Below are positions 1-7,000 of a stretch of DNA of 15,428 nucleotides, one piece after another. Numbering within the stretch: position 1 is the stretch's first letter; each line of letters starts with the position of its first letter. This DNA comes from CAYVDH01 sp964450355 (GTDB lineage Bacteria > Bacteroidota > Bacteroidia > NS11-12g > UBA955): contig CAYVDH010000079.1 of assembly GCA_964450355.1 (NCBI GenBank), positions 1 through 15,428 of the forward strand. Reading direction: 5' to 3'. The notes below the pieces were generated by a model. It was given only the letters and a program-made list of their open reading frames with translations. It did not search any database and was not told the origin of the DNA. Made by a program: the position numbers and the translations under genes.

Positions 1-18
1 GCATATAAATATTTTATT

Positions 19-807
19 TTAATTGTTATTGGCTTTTTCTAGCCATTGTTTTGCTTCTTTATCATTTCCCATAAGTTGGTATATTTCAGCAATTTCCGAA
101 TATATTTCCTTGTTTTGGGGTTGCAAAGATACAACTTTTTTTAATCTTACAATAGCTTTTTCATATTGATTTGATTCAACAGCCAATCTACCTAGGTAAT
201 ATTGGGCATCTGCGTTGTTTGAATCGTTTTTTACCACATCTAACAATAGCTTAGCAGGTTGCATAAATGCCAATGGATCAGAAGGAGGTAATACATCATT
301 AATAGTTTTTACACAAATGGCTAAATCAATTTTAGCTGAATTGTTATTAGGGTTTAATTCTAAAGATTTTTCTAAATTTACTTTAGCTCTTTGATAATAC
401 ATCAAGCTGTTGGTAGGGTTGTTGTTGCTGTAATTTTCCATTAAATAGTATCTGCTGCTTTGACTGTGGCGATACCATGATTTATTGATAGTTGCTAATC
501 TTTCTGAAAGATAAGCAGCATATCCATATTGTCTCATTGAGTCTAGTAATTCAATGCTCATAGACAAATGCAAAGTATCGTTGCTGGTCAAAACAGCAGG
601 TTTAACTATTGTGGTGGAATTGCCTAAGTTTTTTACAAAATTGTCGTATTGTTCCTGAATACCAGAAATACTTTCCCCTTTGCGCTTGTTTTCAATGGAC
701 GCAAAATCTATTGTTTTAGACTTTTTGTTCCAACTGATGTATGTCAGTCCGAAAAGAGCTAGAGTAAATAATGATATCGATGCGATGACAATTTTGTTGA
801 AACCCAT
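19..807 (-). CDS. Membrane-anchored tetratricopeptide (TPR) repeat protein
   Basis: The 262-residue product has one N-terminal hydrophobic segment (about residues 5-25) with a short basic flank, so it is likely anchored in the inner membrane with the rest exposed, probably to the periplasm. The C-terminal half carries TPR-like helix pairs: one near residues 135-168 (with an LELNPNN turn) and two good ones at about 198-262 (YYLGRLAVESNQYEKA and EIAEIYQLMGNDKEAK). TPRs bind partner proteins; no catalytic motif is visible. It lies 7 bases downstream of the HU-like gene on the same strand, so the two are probably co-transcribed. From memory, this pair commonly precedes an rng/rne ribonuclease gene in Bacteroidota; that gene would lie off the left edge. 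The ATG at 807 is chosen because it gives a compact signal-anchor. The exact role is unknown. Confidence 0.8.
   Translation of the reverse strand: MGFNKIVIASISLFTLALFGLTYISWNKKSKTIDFASIENKRKGESISGIQEQYDNFVKNLGNSTTIVKPAVLTSNDTLHLSMSIELLDSMRQYGYAAYLSERLATINKSWYRHSQSSRYYLMENYSNNNPTNSLMYYQRAKVNLEKSLELNPNNNSAKIDLAICVKTINDVLPPSDPLAFMQPAKLLLDVVKNDSNNADAQYYLGRLAVESNQYEKAIVRLKKVVSLQPQNKEIYSEIAEIYQLMGNDKEAKQWLEKANNN
124..152 (-). promoter_or_regulatory. Candidate internal promoter within the TPR gene, reading left
   Basis: On the minus strand, TTG (152-150), 18 bases, then TATCTTTG (131-124) matches both Bacteroidota promoter elements with allowed spacing. It lies in the last part of the TPR gene and would start transcripts near 120, reading out of the window toward an unseen downstream gene. 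It also encodes the TPR residues around VVSLQ, so chance is a real alternative. Confidence 0.3.
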
Positions 808-814
808 TAAAAAA

Positions 815-1135
815 TTAAATGTCTTTTAATTCTTTTTTAGGAACAAAATCCGATGGAATGTTTTTCTTTACTTTTTCAATAAAGATTTTTGCCGGTTTGA
901 ATTTTGGAATGTAATGTTCATCAATAATCAAAGCGGTGTTCTTTGAAATGTTACGAGCTGTTTTTCTAGCTCTTTTTTTCAAAATAAAACTACCAAAACC
1001 TCTAAAATAGATGTTTTCTCCTTTAGACATGTTGTTCTTAATCACCTTAAAAAACGATTCTACTGTTTCTGAAATGATTAACTTGTCTACGCCTGTTTTT
1101 TCAGCGATTTCGTTTACAATTTCTGCTTTTGTCAT
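815..1135 (-). CDS. HU/IHF family DNA-binding protein
   Basis: A small (106 aa) nucleoid-associated protein that would bind and bend DNA as a dimer. The fold markers are present: an N-terminal helical dimerisation region (residues 1-40), the RGFGSF signature at 45-50, the basic beta-arm at about 53-77 and the terminal FKPAK segment at 79-83. At the arm tip, where HU usually reads RNPxTG with a DNA-intercalating proline, this protein reads RNISKNT, with isoleucine at residue 63. As I recall, Bacteroidota homologues beside mutY share this, so it is probably a subfamily trait rather than a defect. It also has a C-terminal extension (about residues 92-106). It is divergent from mutY and upstream of the TPR gene. 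The family is certain; whether it behaves as HU or IHF is not. Confidence 0.93.
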   Translation of the reverse strand: MTKAEIVNEIAEKTGVDKLIISETVESFFKVIKNNMSKGENIYFRGFGSFILKKRARKTARNISKNTALIIDEHYIPKFKPAKIFIEKVKKNIPSDFVPKKELKDI

Positions 1136-1179
1136 ATTTTTGTTGTTTGTATTAGTGTAATGTTTTTAGTTAACAATCA

Positions 1180-2232
1180 ATGAATCAAATTGTTTTAAAT
1201 CTTGTTTTATGGTACAAATATAACAAAAGATTTTTACCTTGGAGAGAAATTTCTGATCCTTATAAAATTTGGTTATCTGAAATCATATTACAACAAACTC
1301 AAATTGCCCAAGGTGAAAAGTATTATAACTCATTTATCGAAAATTACCCATCAATAATTGATTTAGCTAATGACTCCGAACAAAATATCTTGAAATTATG
1401 GCAGGGTTTAGGATACTATTCTAGGGCAAGAAACTTGCACAAAACAGCAAAAATAATTTCTGAAAAACACAATGGAAAGTTTCCCAAAAGTTATGAACAA
1501 CTGATTGAACTTAAAGGCATTGGAAATTATACTGCCTCTGCAATTCTCTCATTTTCTTATAATTTGCCCTTTCCAGTGCTCGATGGCAATGTTTATCGTG
1601 TCATTTCTCGCTTTTATAAAATCAATACACCTATAAATTCTAATAAAGCTCAAACTGAATTTTTAAACATATTAAAGGAGTGGATACAATTTGCTGAACC
1701 TAAAACTTTTAATAATGCCATCATGGAATTAGGTGCTACTGTTTGTAAACCTGAAAATCCTAAATGTGATGATTGTCCTCTAAATCTGGAATGTGGTAGC
1801 AGTTCCAATGACAAATGGAAAAATTACCCAATTAAATTGTCAAAATCCAAACCTGAAACTTTGTATATTCATTATTTTTATATACCGTTTCAAAATCATG
1901 TTCATTTTGTTCAAAGACCTGAAAATGGAATTTGGGCAAATTTGTACGAATTTCCTAATATTGAATCCAAACAATTTATTGAAGATTCAAAAATTGCCGA
2001 ATTGTTTTCGACTCATTTTAAAGGCATAGTTGCAACTGAGTTTGATAAAAAATACACTGTCAAACACTTGCTATCTCATAAAATTATTTATGCCAGTTTT
2101 TGGCATGTTAAACTCAACAAATTGTGTGAAAAAAAATCAATTCATTGGGAAAAAGTTTCAATTTTAAAATCAAATGATTTGCCAGTTCATAAATTAATAG
2201 AAAATTATTTATTATCTTTGTCCGATATTTAG
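1180..2232 (+). CDS. mutY: A/G-specific adenine DNA glycosylase MutY
   Basis: MutY removes adenine mispaired with 8-oxoguanine or guanine, acting in base-excision repair. At 350 residues the length is normal for the family. Visible motifs: WYKYNKRFLPWR at the N-terminus; the SEIILQQTQ segment with the catalytic Glu34; the helix-hairpin-helix ELKGIGNYTAS (about 110-120) leading to Asp135 in LDGNVYRV; and a complete [4Fe-4S] cluster set Cys189-x6-Cys196-x2-Cys199-x5-Cys205. The C-terminal part (about 225-345) matches the NUDIX-like lesion-recognition domain, including a VKHLLSHK segment. All key residues are intact. It is divergent from the HU-like gene and 11 bases upstream of ssb. Confidence 0.97.
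   Translation: MNQIVLNLVLWYKYNKRFLPWREISDPYKIWLSEIILQQTQIAQGEKYYNSFIENYPSIIDLANDSEQNILKLWQGLGYYSRARNLHKTAKIISEKHNGKFPKSYEQLIELKGIGNYTASAILSFSYNLPFPVLDGNVYRVISRFYKINTPINSNKAQTEFLNILKEWIQFAEPKTFNNAIMELGATVCKPENPKCDDCPLNLECGSSSNDKWKNYPIKLSKSKPETLYIHYFYIPFQNHVHFVQRPENGIWANLYEFPNIESKQFIEDSKIAELFSTHFKGIVATEFDKKYTVKHLLSHKIIYASFWHVKLNKLCEKKSIHWEKVSILKSNDLPVHKLIENYLLSLSDI
1215..1222 (-). promoter_or_regulatory. Candidate -7 promoter element for the HU-like gene
   Basis: On the minus strand this reads TATATTTG, an exact match to the Bacteroidota -7 consensus TAnnTTTG. It would place the transcription start near 1211, giving a leader of about 75 bases before the HU ATG. No TTG -33 element lies at the usual distance. 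The site is inside the 5' end of mutY, where the same bases encode conserved WYKYN residues, so coding constraint could explain it by chance. Confidence 0.35.
2213..2220 (+). promoter_or_regulatory. Candidate -7 promoter element for ssb
   Basis: TATCTTTG, an exact TAnnTTTG match, sits in the last codons of mutY. It predicts a start near 2224 and a leader of about 20 bases before the ssb ATG at 2244, the same geometry as the candidate upstream of nusB. No TTG -33 element is seen 17-23 bases upstream. If real, ssb, gldE and gldD could be transcribed independently of mutY. Confidence 0.4.
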
Positions 2233-2243
2233 CGTGAATTGAA

Positions 2244-2657
2244 ATGGTAAACAAGGTTTTTTTATTGGGTAGATTAGGAAAAGATCCTGAAGTAAAGTAC
2301 TTAGACAACAACAGGGCTGTTGCTAATTTTACTATGGCTACCAATGAAGTTTACATTGACAAAAGTGGCAATAAAGTTGAACAAACTGATTGGCATAACA
2401 TTGAAATGTGGGATGCTCTTGCTAAAAATGCAGAAAAAGTTCTTAAAAAGGGACGAACTGTATTTATTGAAGGTAAAATTAAAAATGACAATTGGGTTGA
2501 CAAAGATGGAAACAAAAGAACTAGCATTAGAATCAGAGCACTTCAATTTCAAGTGATCAATTCACCTAATAACAATTCAAATGATTCTCATCACGAAGAT
2601 AAAAATAGCCACATTGATTTAAATTCAGATTTTGAACCCTCAGATTCTCCATTTTAA
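2244..2657 (+). CDS. ssb: Single-stranded DNA-binding protein
   Basis: SSB coats single-stranded DNA during replication, recombination and repair. The N-terminal OB fold covers about residues 1-106 and begins with the typical VNKVFLLGRLGKDPE; other family markers are VANFTMATNE, TDWHNIEMW and KKGRTVFIEGKI. A short disordered linker rich in Asn, Ser and His (about 107-128) follows. The end, DFEPSDSPF, corresponds to the partner-binding acidic tip (consensus DDDIPF) but is less acidic, with serines between the acidic residues; the terminal Pro-Phe that docks into partners is kept. At 137 residues it is shorter than the E. coli protein because of the short linker. It follows mutY by 11 bases and precedes gldE by 15, a conserved order in Bacteroidota. 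Confidence 0.96.
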   Translation: MVNKVFLLGRLGKDPEVKYLDNNRAVANFTMATNEVYIDKSGNKVEQTDWHNIEMWDALAKNAEKVLKKGRTVFIEGKIKNDNWVDKDGNKRTSIRIRALQFQVINSPNNNSNDSHHEDKNSHIDLNSDFEPSDSPF

Positions 2658-2672
2658 TTAGTTATAATTTTG

Positions 2673-4007
2673 ATGATATTAGACGATCCTTACCCCACAA
2701 ATTTAATTTTTGCTTCAATTTTAAATCCAGCTTTTTCTGAACTGAGTTTATTTTATTTAGTTTCTACCGTGTTATTAATGGTGTTTTTAATTTCATGTTC
2801 TGCTCTTTTTTCTGCTTCTGAAAACGCCCTTTTTTCCTTAAGTCAAAAGGACTTAGAAACAATAGAAAGCAATGAAACAAGCTCCAACAAAGCGATTATT
2901 AAGTTGTTAAGTCAACCAAAAAAACTACTCGCAACAATTCTCATAGCAAATAATTTTGTCAATGTTACTTTCATTATTATTAGTTCGTTATTCATAGAGA
3001 ATGTGTTCAATTTAACACCAAATACCATTCAAGATTTTTTAGTTAAAGTGGTGATAGTAACTTTGATTTTACTGCTTTTTGGCGAAGTGGTTCCTAAAGT
3101 ATATGCTACCAAAAAAGGAATGCCAATAGCTAAAATGATGGCTTTACCATTGGTGTTTTTGTCCAAATTGTTTAGTTTTTTAGTTTACCCCATGGTTACT
3201 TTTACAAGTTTTATTGATAAACGAGTGAAAGTTCACGAACACAATGTTTCTGCTGATGAATTAAGCCATGCAATTGACATTACTTCGGATACCAACACCA
3301 GACAAGAAGAAAAAGAAATATTAAAAGGCATAGTTAATTTTGGTAATAAAACAGTAAGGCAAATTATGAAGAGTAGAATTGATGTCGCAGCTCTTGATAA
3401 TTCAATGTCTTTTAATGAAATGATAACTAAAATAAATGATTTAGGTTATAGTCGATTCCCTGTTTATGAAGAAAATTTTGATCACATTACTGGCATTATT
3501 TACATCAAAGAAGTACTTCCTTACATTCACGAAAGCGAAAATTTCAATTGGAATAAATTGTTAAAACCAGCTTTTTTTGTTCCAGATAACAAAAGAATTG
3601 ATTTGTTGTTATCAGAATTCCAAGAACAACGAATGCACATGGCAATTGTAGTAGATGAATATGGTGGCAAACTTGGAATAGTGACCATGGAGGATATTTT
3701 AGAAGAGATATTTGGAGAAATAAATGATGAATTTGACGAAGAACAAATAAATTACAGCATCATAGATGATAAAAAATACATTGTAGAAGGTAAAATGCTA
3801 ATTAATGACTTTTGTAAAATAAGTCATACTGACTCAGATTTCTTTGAAGATATTAAAGGCGAATCAGAGACAATAGCTGGTATGCTTCTTGAAATCAATG
3901 GTAAACTGCCTTTTAGAAACGAAATAATAAATTACAAAAATTATCGTTTTACAGTAGAATCGGTTGATAATAGAAGAATAAAAAGAGTTAAAATAGAAAT
4001 ATTATGA
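2673..4007 (+). CDS. gldE: Gliding motility-associated protein GldE (CNNM-CBS-CorC membrane protein)
   Basis: GldE is an inner-membrane protein of the CorC/HlyC (hemolysin C-like) superfamily, required for or supporting gliding and type IX secretion in flavobacteria, where it can compensate for partial GldD function. The product has an N-terminal DUF21/CNNM domain with about four hydrophobic segments (roughly 28-50, 88-110, 125-146, 158-180) and a GEVVPK motif. Two CBS domains follow at about 230-290 and 295-350; the second shows VVDEYGGKLGIVTMEDILEE. A CorC/HlyC transporter-associated domain completes it (about 360-440). An in-frame TTG lies one codon before the ATG at 2673; I prefer ATG. 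The stop overlaps the gldD start by four bases (ATGA), suggesting translational coupling. The GldE label rests on the ssb-gldE-gldD order as well as the domains. Confidence 0.9.
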   Translation: MILDDPYPTNLIFASILNPAFSELSLFYLVSTVLLMVFLISCSALFSASENALFSLSQKDLETIESNETSSNKAIIKLLSQPKKLLATILIANNFVNVTFIIISSLFIENVFNLTPNTIQDFLVKVVIVTLILLLFGEVVPKVYATKKGMPIAKMMALPLVFLSKLFSFLVYPMVTFTSFIDKRVKVHEHNVSADELSHAIDITSDTNTRQEEKEILKGIVNFGNKTVRQIMKSRIDVAALDNSMSFNEMITKINDLGYSRFPVYEENFDHITGIIYIKEVLPYIHESENFNWNKLLKPAFFVPDNKRIDLLLSEFQEQRMHMAIVVDEYGGKLGIVTMEDILEEIFGEINDEFDEEQINYSIIDDKKYIVEGKMLINDFCKISHTDSDFFEDIKGESETIAGMLLEINGKLPFRNEIINYKNYRFTVESVDNRRIKRVKIEIL

Positions 4008-4582
4008 GGATAATCTTGTTGCTGTGTGGTGTTTTTCTAATTGCTTGCAATAATCAAACCTTTAATCCTAAACCACATGCTTATCCACGTGTATATTATC
4101 CCGAAAAAAAATACCAATGGTTTGACACCAATGCCCCTTTTAAATTTATGGTGCCAGTATATTCAACTATTGTAGATAAAAAAAATGAAGAAAATGGATG
4201 GCAACCTTTTTGGTACAACATCAATTATCTTCCTTTTAATGCCACTCTTCACTTAAGTTATAAAAAATTTAATTCAAAAAATGAATTTGATTCTTTGTAT
4301 GACGACACCAAAAAATTAGCATACAAACACACCATAAAAGCAGATGAAATTGAAGAAATTGAAATTTTTAATCAAGTGAATCAAACCTCAGGCATTATAT
4401 ACAACTTGAAAGGAAATACAGCTACTAATCTCAATTTTTATTTAAGTGATAGCAAACAACATTTTATCAGAGGTGCTCTTTATTTTAATTCTAAAACAAC
4501 AAATGATAGCATAGCTCCTGTCTATGAATTTCTTAAGCAAGATGTCATGAAACTCATTGAAACTACAGCTTGGAAGTATTAA
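4004..4582 (+). CDS. gldD: Gliding motility lipoprotein GldD
   Basis: A 192-residue lipoprotein. The signal peptide is short and hydrophobic and ends in the lipobox LIAC, with Cys15 as the predicted lipidated residue after Lgt and Lsp action. Just after it comes the GldD-like region with PKPHAYPRVYYPEKKYQ, then PFKFMVPVYS, which I recognise from flavobacterial GldD proteins. GldD is required for gliding in Flavobacterium johnsoniae; its biochemical role is unsettled. The start codon overlaps the gldE stop (ATGA), so the two are co-translated. The 3' end overlaps the convergent GT9 gene by 20 bases. Presence of gldD and gldE does not prove that this organism glides, since both genes also occur in non-gliding members of the phylum. 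Confidence 0.88.
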   Translation: MRIILLLCGVFLIACNNQTFNPKPHAYPRVYYPEKKYQWFDTNAPFKFMVPVYSTIVDKKNEENGWQPFWYNINYLPFNATLHLSYKKFNSKNEFDSLYDDTKKLAYKHTIKADEIEEIEIFNQVNQTSGIIYNLKGNTATNLNFYLSDSKQHFIRGALYFNSKTTNDSIAPVYEFLKQDVMKLIETTAWKY

Positions 4583-5540
4583 TTTGAGATAATATACCCG
4601 AAAAATTTTGTTCTTGCATGCATTTGAAATGAGATTTAGGACAGCTTTTATGTCCAAGTTTAGAACATGGTCGGCATTTTAAGTTATTTACTTCAAAATT
4701 GTTTTTAAAAGGGTCTTTTGTATTTGGGTAATATGGGTACATGCCAAATTTAGGAGTAGTATTACCCCAAATTACAGACATTGGTACATTCAAAGCAGCA
4801 CCTATGTGCATCATTCCTGTATCGTGAGTAATTAAATGTTCAGATTGTTGCATTACTAAAGCACTCTCATGAATGCTGCATATTCCACATAAATTAATGA
4901 TGTTTGGGAATTTATTCTTTAATAATTCTGATTGTTTAATGTCTTCTTTCCCTCCAATCAATACTAATTTTTTTTCTTTCAAATTCGAAATCAATTCTAT
5001 TTGTTTATTTTCGGGTAGTTTTTTTGTTTCATGTTGCCCACCAATGGCGTAAACAATGTAATTTTCAGGAAGATTAAAACGGTCAATATTAGTATCTGTT
5101 TTAATGAAAAAATCTAAACCTTTATCATCGTTGCTTACCCCCAATTTTAAAACAGTTTCCATATACCTATCTACAACATGTAAATAAGGGAGTAAATTGA
5201 TTTTAAACGTTGTAAACAACCATTTCTCAAAATTAATTTTATCAAAGGCTACTCGTTTGGTTAATAAATTAAGCCAAATTCTGAATGTTCTCAAATTGTG
5301 GTGTAAATCTATGATTAAATCAAATTTTTCGGATTTTAATTGATGGATAAAATCACTTTCATTTTGGTCTAAAACATGTAATTTATCTATGTAAGGATTT
5401 GTTTCTAAAATGCTTGAAAATTGTTTTTTAGTTGCAAAATGGATGGATACTTCTTTTAATTGAGTTTTCAAAACCCTTATCACTGGAGTTGTAAGAACTA
5501 TATCGCCAATGGAACTAAATCTTAGAATTAAAATTTTCAA
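4563..5540 (-). CDS. Glycosyltransferase family 9 (heptosyltransferase-like)
   Basis: GT9 enzymes transfer heptose, or a related sugar, from a nucleotide-linked donor to lipopolysaccharide core at the cytoplasmic face of the inner membrane. The proposed 325-residue protein begins MKILILRFSSIGDIVLTTP, the hallmark N-terminus of the family. Later it shows the DLHHNLRT segment, the donor-site region IGGQHETKKLP, and HDTGMMHIGAA (about 239-249). A cysteine-rich tail follows: CRPC (289, 292), Cys300 and Cys307. The frame stays open upstream to an ATG at 5594, but the extra 18 residues (hydrophobic, low complexity) do not fit the family, and the conserved start falls exactly on a TTG at 5538-5540. 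I take TTG as the start. The acceptor sugar cannot be read from the sequence. Confidence 0.88.
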   Translation of the reverse strand: MKILILRFSSIGDIVLTTPVIRVLKTQLKEVSIHFATKKQFSSILETNPYIDKLHVLDQNESDFIHQLKSEKFDLIIDLHHNLRTFRIWLNLLTKRVAFDKINFEKWLFTTFKINLLPYLHVVDRYMETVLKLGVSNDDKGLDFFIKTDTNIDRFNLPENYIVYAIGGQHETKKLPENKQIELISNLKEKKLVLIGGKEDIKQSELLKNKFPNIINLCGICSIHESALVMQQSEHLITHDTGMMHIGAALNVPMSVIWGNTTPKFGMYPYYPNTKDPFKNNFEVNNLKCRPCSKLGHKSCPKSHFKCMQEQNFSGILSQINTSKL

Positions 5541-5613
5541 AATGAATGTGCAAATTAAGATAAAAGTTTGAAGTTTTATTGAAATAATAATCAATATGTT
5601 TTATTTTCGTTTC
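5541..5613. promoter_or_regulatory. Divergent intergenic region, GT9 gene and cyclophilin pair
   Basis: This 73-base AT-rich gap should hold promoters for both directions. On the minus strand, 5551-5558 reads TTAATTTG, one mismatch from TAnnTTTG, and would start transcription about 7 bases before the proposed TTG start of the GT9 gene. On the plus strand a weaker candidate is TTG (5579-5581), 20 bases, then TATTTTCG (5602-5609). Both are imperfect, and I see no other structured element. Confidence 0.35.
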
Positions 5614-6264
5614 ATGAAATGTTTAAAAACAATTTTTTTAATTGTATTGGCAGTTTTTTTATACGGTTGTAAAAAAGACAAAGTTGAAACCAAAAATCAA
5701 GAGCCAACAGTGGCAAAAGATACCATCATTGAATTGAGTACATCGTTTGGGAACATGTACATTTATTTATATAAAGCAACTCCATTGCACAGAACTAACA
5801 TTATTAAACTAGCTAAAGAAGGGTTTTATGATGGAACAACATTTCATAGAAACATTCTTAACTTTATGATACAAGGAGGTGACCCAAATTCCAAGGACAA
5901 TGATTCACTCAACGATGGTAGTGGGGGTCCTGGATACACAATACCAAATGAAATAAGAGACAGTATAAAGCACGATAGGGGATGTTTAGCAGCTGCAAGA
6001 TTGGGGGATAATTTAAATCCCGAAAGAGAATCTAGTGGGAGTCAATTTTACATTTGTTTGAGCAAATCTGGCACAGCTCATTTAAATAACTTATATACCG
6101 TATATGGTTATGTCATGAAAGGCATGGAAGTAGCAGATGCCATTGTAAGACAAAAAAAAGATGCTAACGACAGGCCATTAACAGACATTAAAATGCAAAT
6201 GAAAATCATTCTAAAAACGACAGAAGAGATAAAAACAGAATATAATTATACACCAAAATACTGA
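5614..6264 (+). CDS. Cyclophilin-type peptidyl-prolyl cis-trans isomerase, lipoprotein
   Basis: Cyclophilins catalyse cis-trans isomerisation of peptidyl-proline bonds during folding. The N-terminus is a lipoprotein signal with lipobox LYGC (Cys19), so the protein is probably membrane-anchored outside the cytoplasm. The cyclophilin fold covers about residues 37-203. Residues matching the cyclophilin A catalytic set are visible: Arg79, Phe84 and Gln87 in the FHRNILNFMIQGGD loop, and Gln144-Phe145 in SGSQFYI. The loop is diverged: RNILNF replaces the usual RVIPGF, losing the Pro-Gly. The position of cyclophilin A Trp121 is His156. Activity may therefore be reduced or altered. An in-frame ATG at 5596 would add MFYFRF; I prefer 5614, which gives a standard lysine-led signal peptide. 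The stop overlaps the start of the next paralogue by one base (TGATG). Confidence 0.9.
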   Translation: MKCLKTIFLIVLAVFLYGCKKDKVETKNQEPTVAKDTIIELSTSFGNMYIYLYKATPLHRTNIIKLAKEGFYDGTTFHRNILNFMIQGGDPNSKDNDSLNDGSGGPGYTIPNEIRDSIKHDRGCLAAARLGDNLNPERESSGSQFYICLSKSGTAHLNNLYTVYGYVMKGMEVADAIVRQKKDANDRPLTDIKMQMKIILKTTEEIKTEYNYTPKY

Positions 6265-6923
6265 TGAAAATAAAGATAATCATTTCAATCTTGTTGATTG
6301 TTTCTATGGGGTTTGTCTTTCAAACAAAACCAAAGTCTAAACCTGTAAAAAAAACAGGTAAAGTTACCAAAGAAAATAAAGAGAAAATCATAGAAATTAC
6401 AACACAATTTGGAAGCATGTATATTTGGTTATTTAAAGCAACACCCTTACATCGCGCTAATTTTATTAAATTAACTGAAAGTAAATTTTATGACTCTACT
6501 ACCTTTCACAGAGTAATTCCCGGATTCATGATTCAAGGAGGTGACCCCAATAGCAAAGACAATAATCCAAACAACGATGGGCAAGGTGGTCCTGGTTATA
6601 CCATCCCTGCCGAATTTGTGGATTCGTTTAAACACGATAGAGGCATGATTGCAGCAGCGAGAATGGGCGACCAAGTGAATCCCAAAAAAGCATCCAGCGG
6701 TAGTCAGTTTTACATTTGCAGTAGCAAAGAACAAACTCATTTTTTAGACGGACAATACACTGTTTTTGGTTACGTCATGAAAGGAATGAATGTGTTAGAC
6801 AGCATTGAGCAACAAAAGGTAAATTATTACGATAGGCCCTATAAAGACATCAAAATGACCTTGAAAACAATAGAAAAAACGAAGTCAGAAATCATAGCTG
6901 AATATCATTATGTGCCAAGATAA
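6264..6923 (+). CDS. Cyclophilin-type peptidyl-prolyl cis-trans isomerase, exported
   Basis: The second of two tandem cyclophilins, 219 residues. It has an N-terminal hydrophobic signal (about 4-19) but no lipobox cysteine, so it is either secreted to the periplasm or held by an uncleaved signal-anchor. A basic, lysine-rich linker (about 22-42) leads to the cyclophilin domain (about 43-204). The active-site loop FHRVIPGFMIQGGD is canonical (Arg83, Phe88, Gln91), as is SGSQFYI; the cyclophilin A Trp121 position is Phe160, as is common in bacterial enzymes. This looks like the better-conserved enzyme of the pair. It starts within the stop codon of the first copy, so translation is probably coupled. 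The two share long stretches such as IQGGDPNSKDN and a common C-terminal pattern, indicating gene duplication. Confidence 0.92.
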   Translation: MKIKIIISILLIVSMGFVFQTKPKSKPVKKTGKVTKENKEKIIEITTQFGSMYIWLFKATPLHRANFIKLTESKFYDSTTFHRVIPGFMIQGGDPNSKDNNPNNDGQGGPGYTIPAEFVDSFKHDRGMIAAARMGDQVNPKKASSGSQFYICSSKEQTHFLDGQYTVFGYVMKGMNVLDSIEQQKVNYYDRPYKDIKMTLKTIEKTKSEIIAEYHYVPR

Positions 6924-6968
6924 TGGCTATTCAATAGAATTATTTTTCTAAATTCTAAATATTAATCC

Positions 6969-6976
6969 TACCTTTG
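6969..6976 (+). promoter_or_regulatory. Promoter -7 element upstream of nusB
   Basis: TACCTTTG, an exact TAnnTTTG match followed by CA as often seen in this phylum, lies in the 77-base gap before nusB. It predicts a start near 6980 and a leader of about 20 bases. The upstream -33 position is only T-rich, with no TTG. It is likely the main promoter of the nusB-DUF1573-yajC-coaE group. Confidence 0.6.
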
Positions 6977-7000
6977 CACCTTTCTTTCTAAAGTTCATCC

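Noticed and set aside
2665..2672. TAATTTTG, an exact -7 promoter match directly before the gldE ATG.
   Set aside because: The predicted transcription start would fall inside the gldE coding region, and no -33 element is present. Such AT-rich matches are expected often by chance in this DNA.
6471..6740. An 89-codon minus-strand frame opposite the second cyclophilin gene.
   Set aside because: The plus-strand frame encodes an unmistakable cyclophilin; the reverse product has no recognisable motif.
5614..6923. The idea that one of the peptidyl-prolyl isomerases is GldI.
   Set aside because: GldI is FKBP-like, whereas both proteins here are cyclophilins, so proximity to gldD and gldE is not enough.
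6924..6960. A possible terminator hairpin after the cyclophilin pair (ATTC-AATA-GAAT with nearby Ts).
   Set aside because: The stem is only four mostly A-T pairs, too weak to act as an intrinsic terminator.
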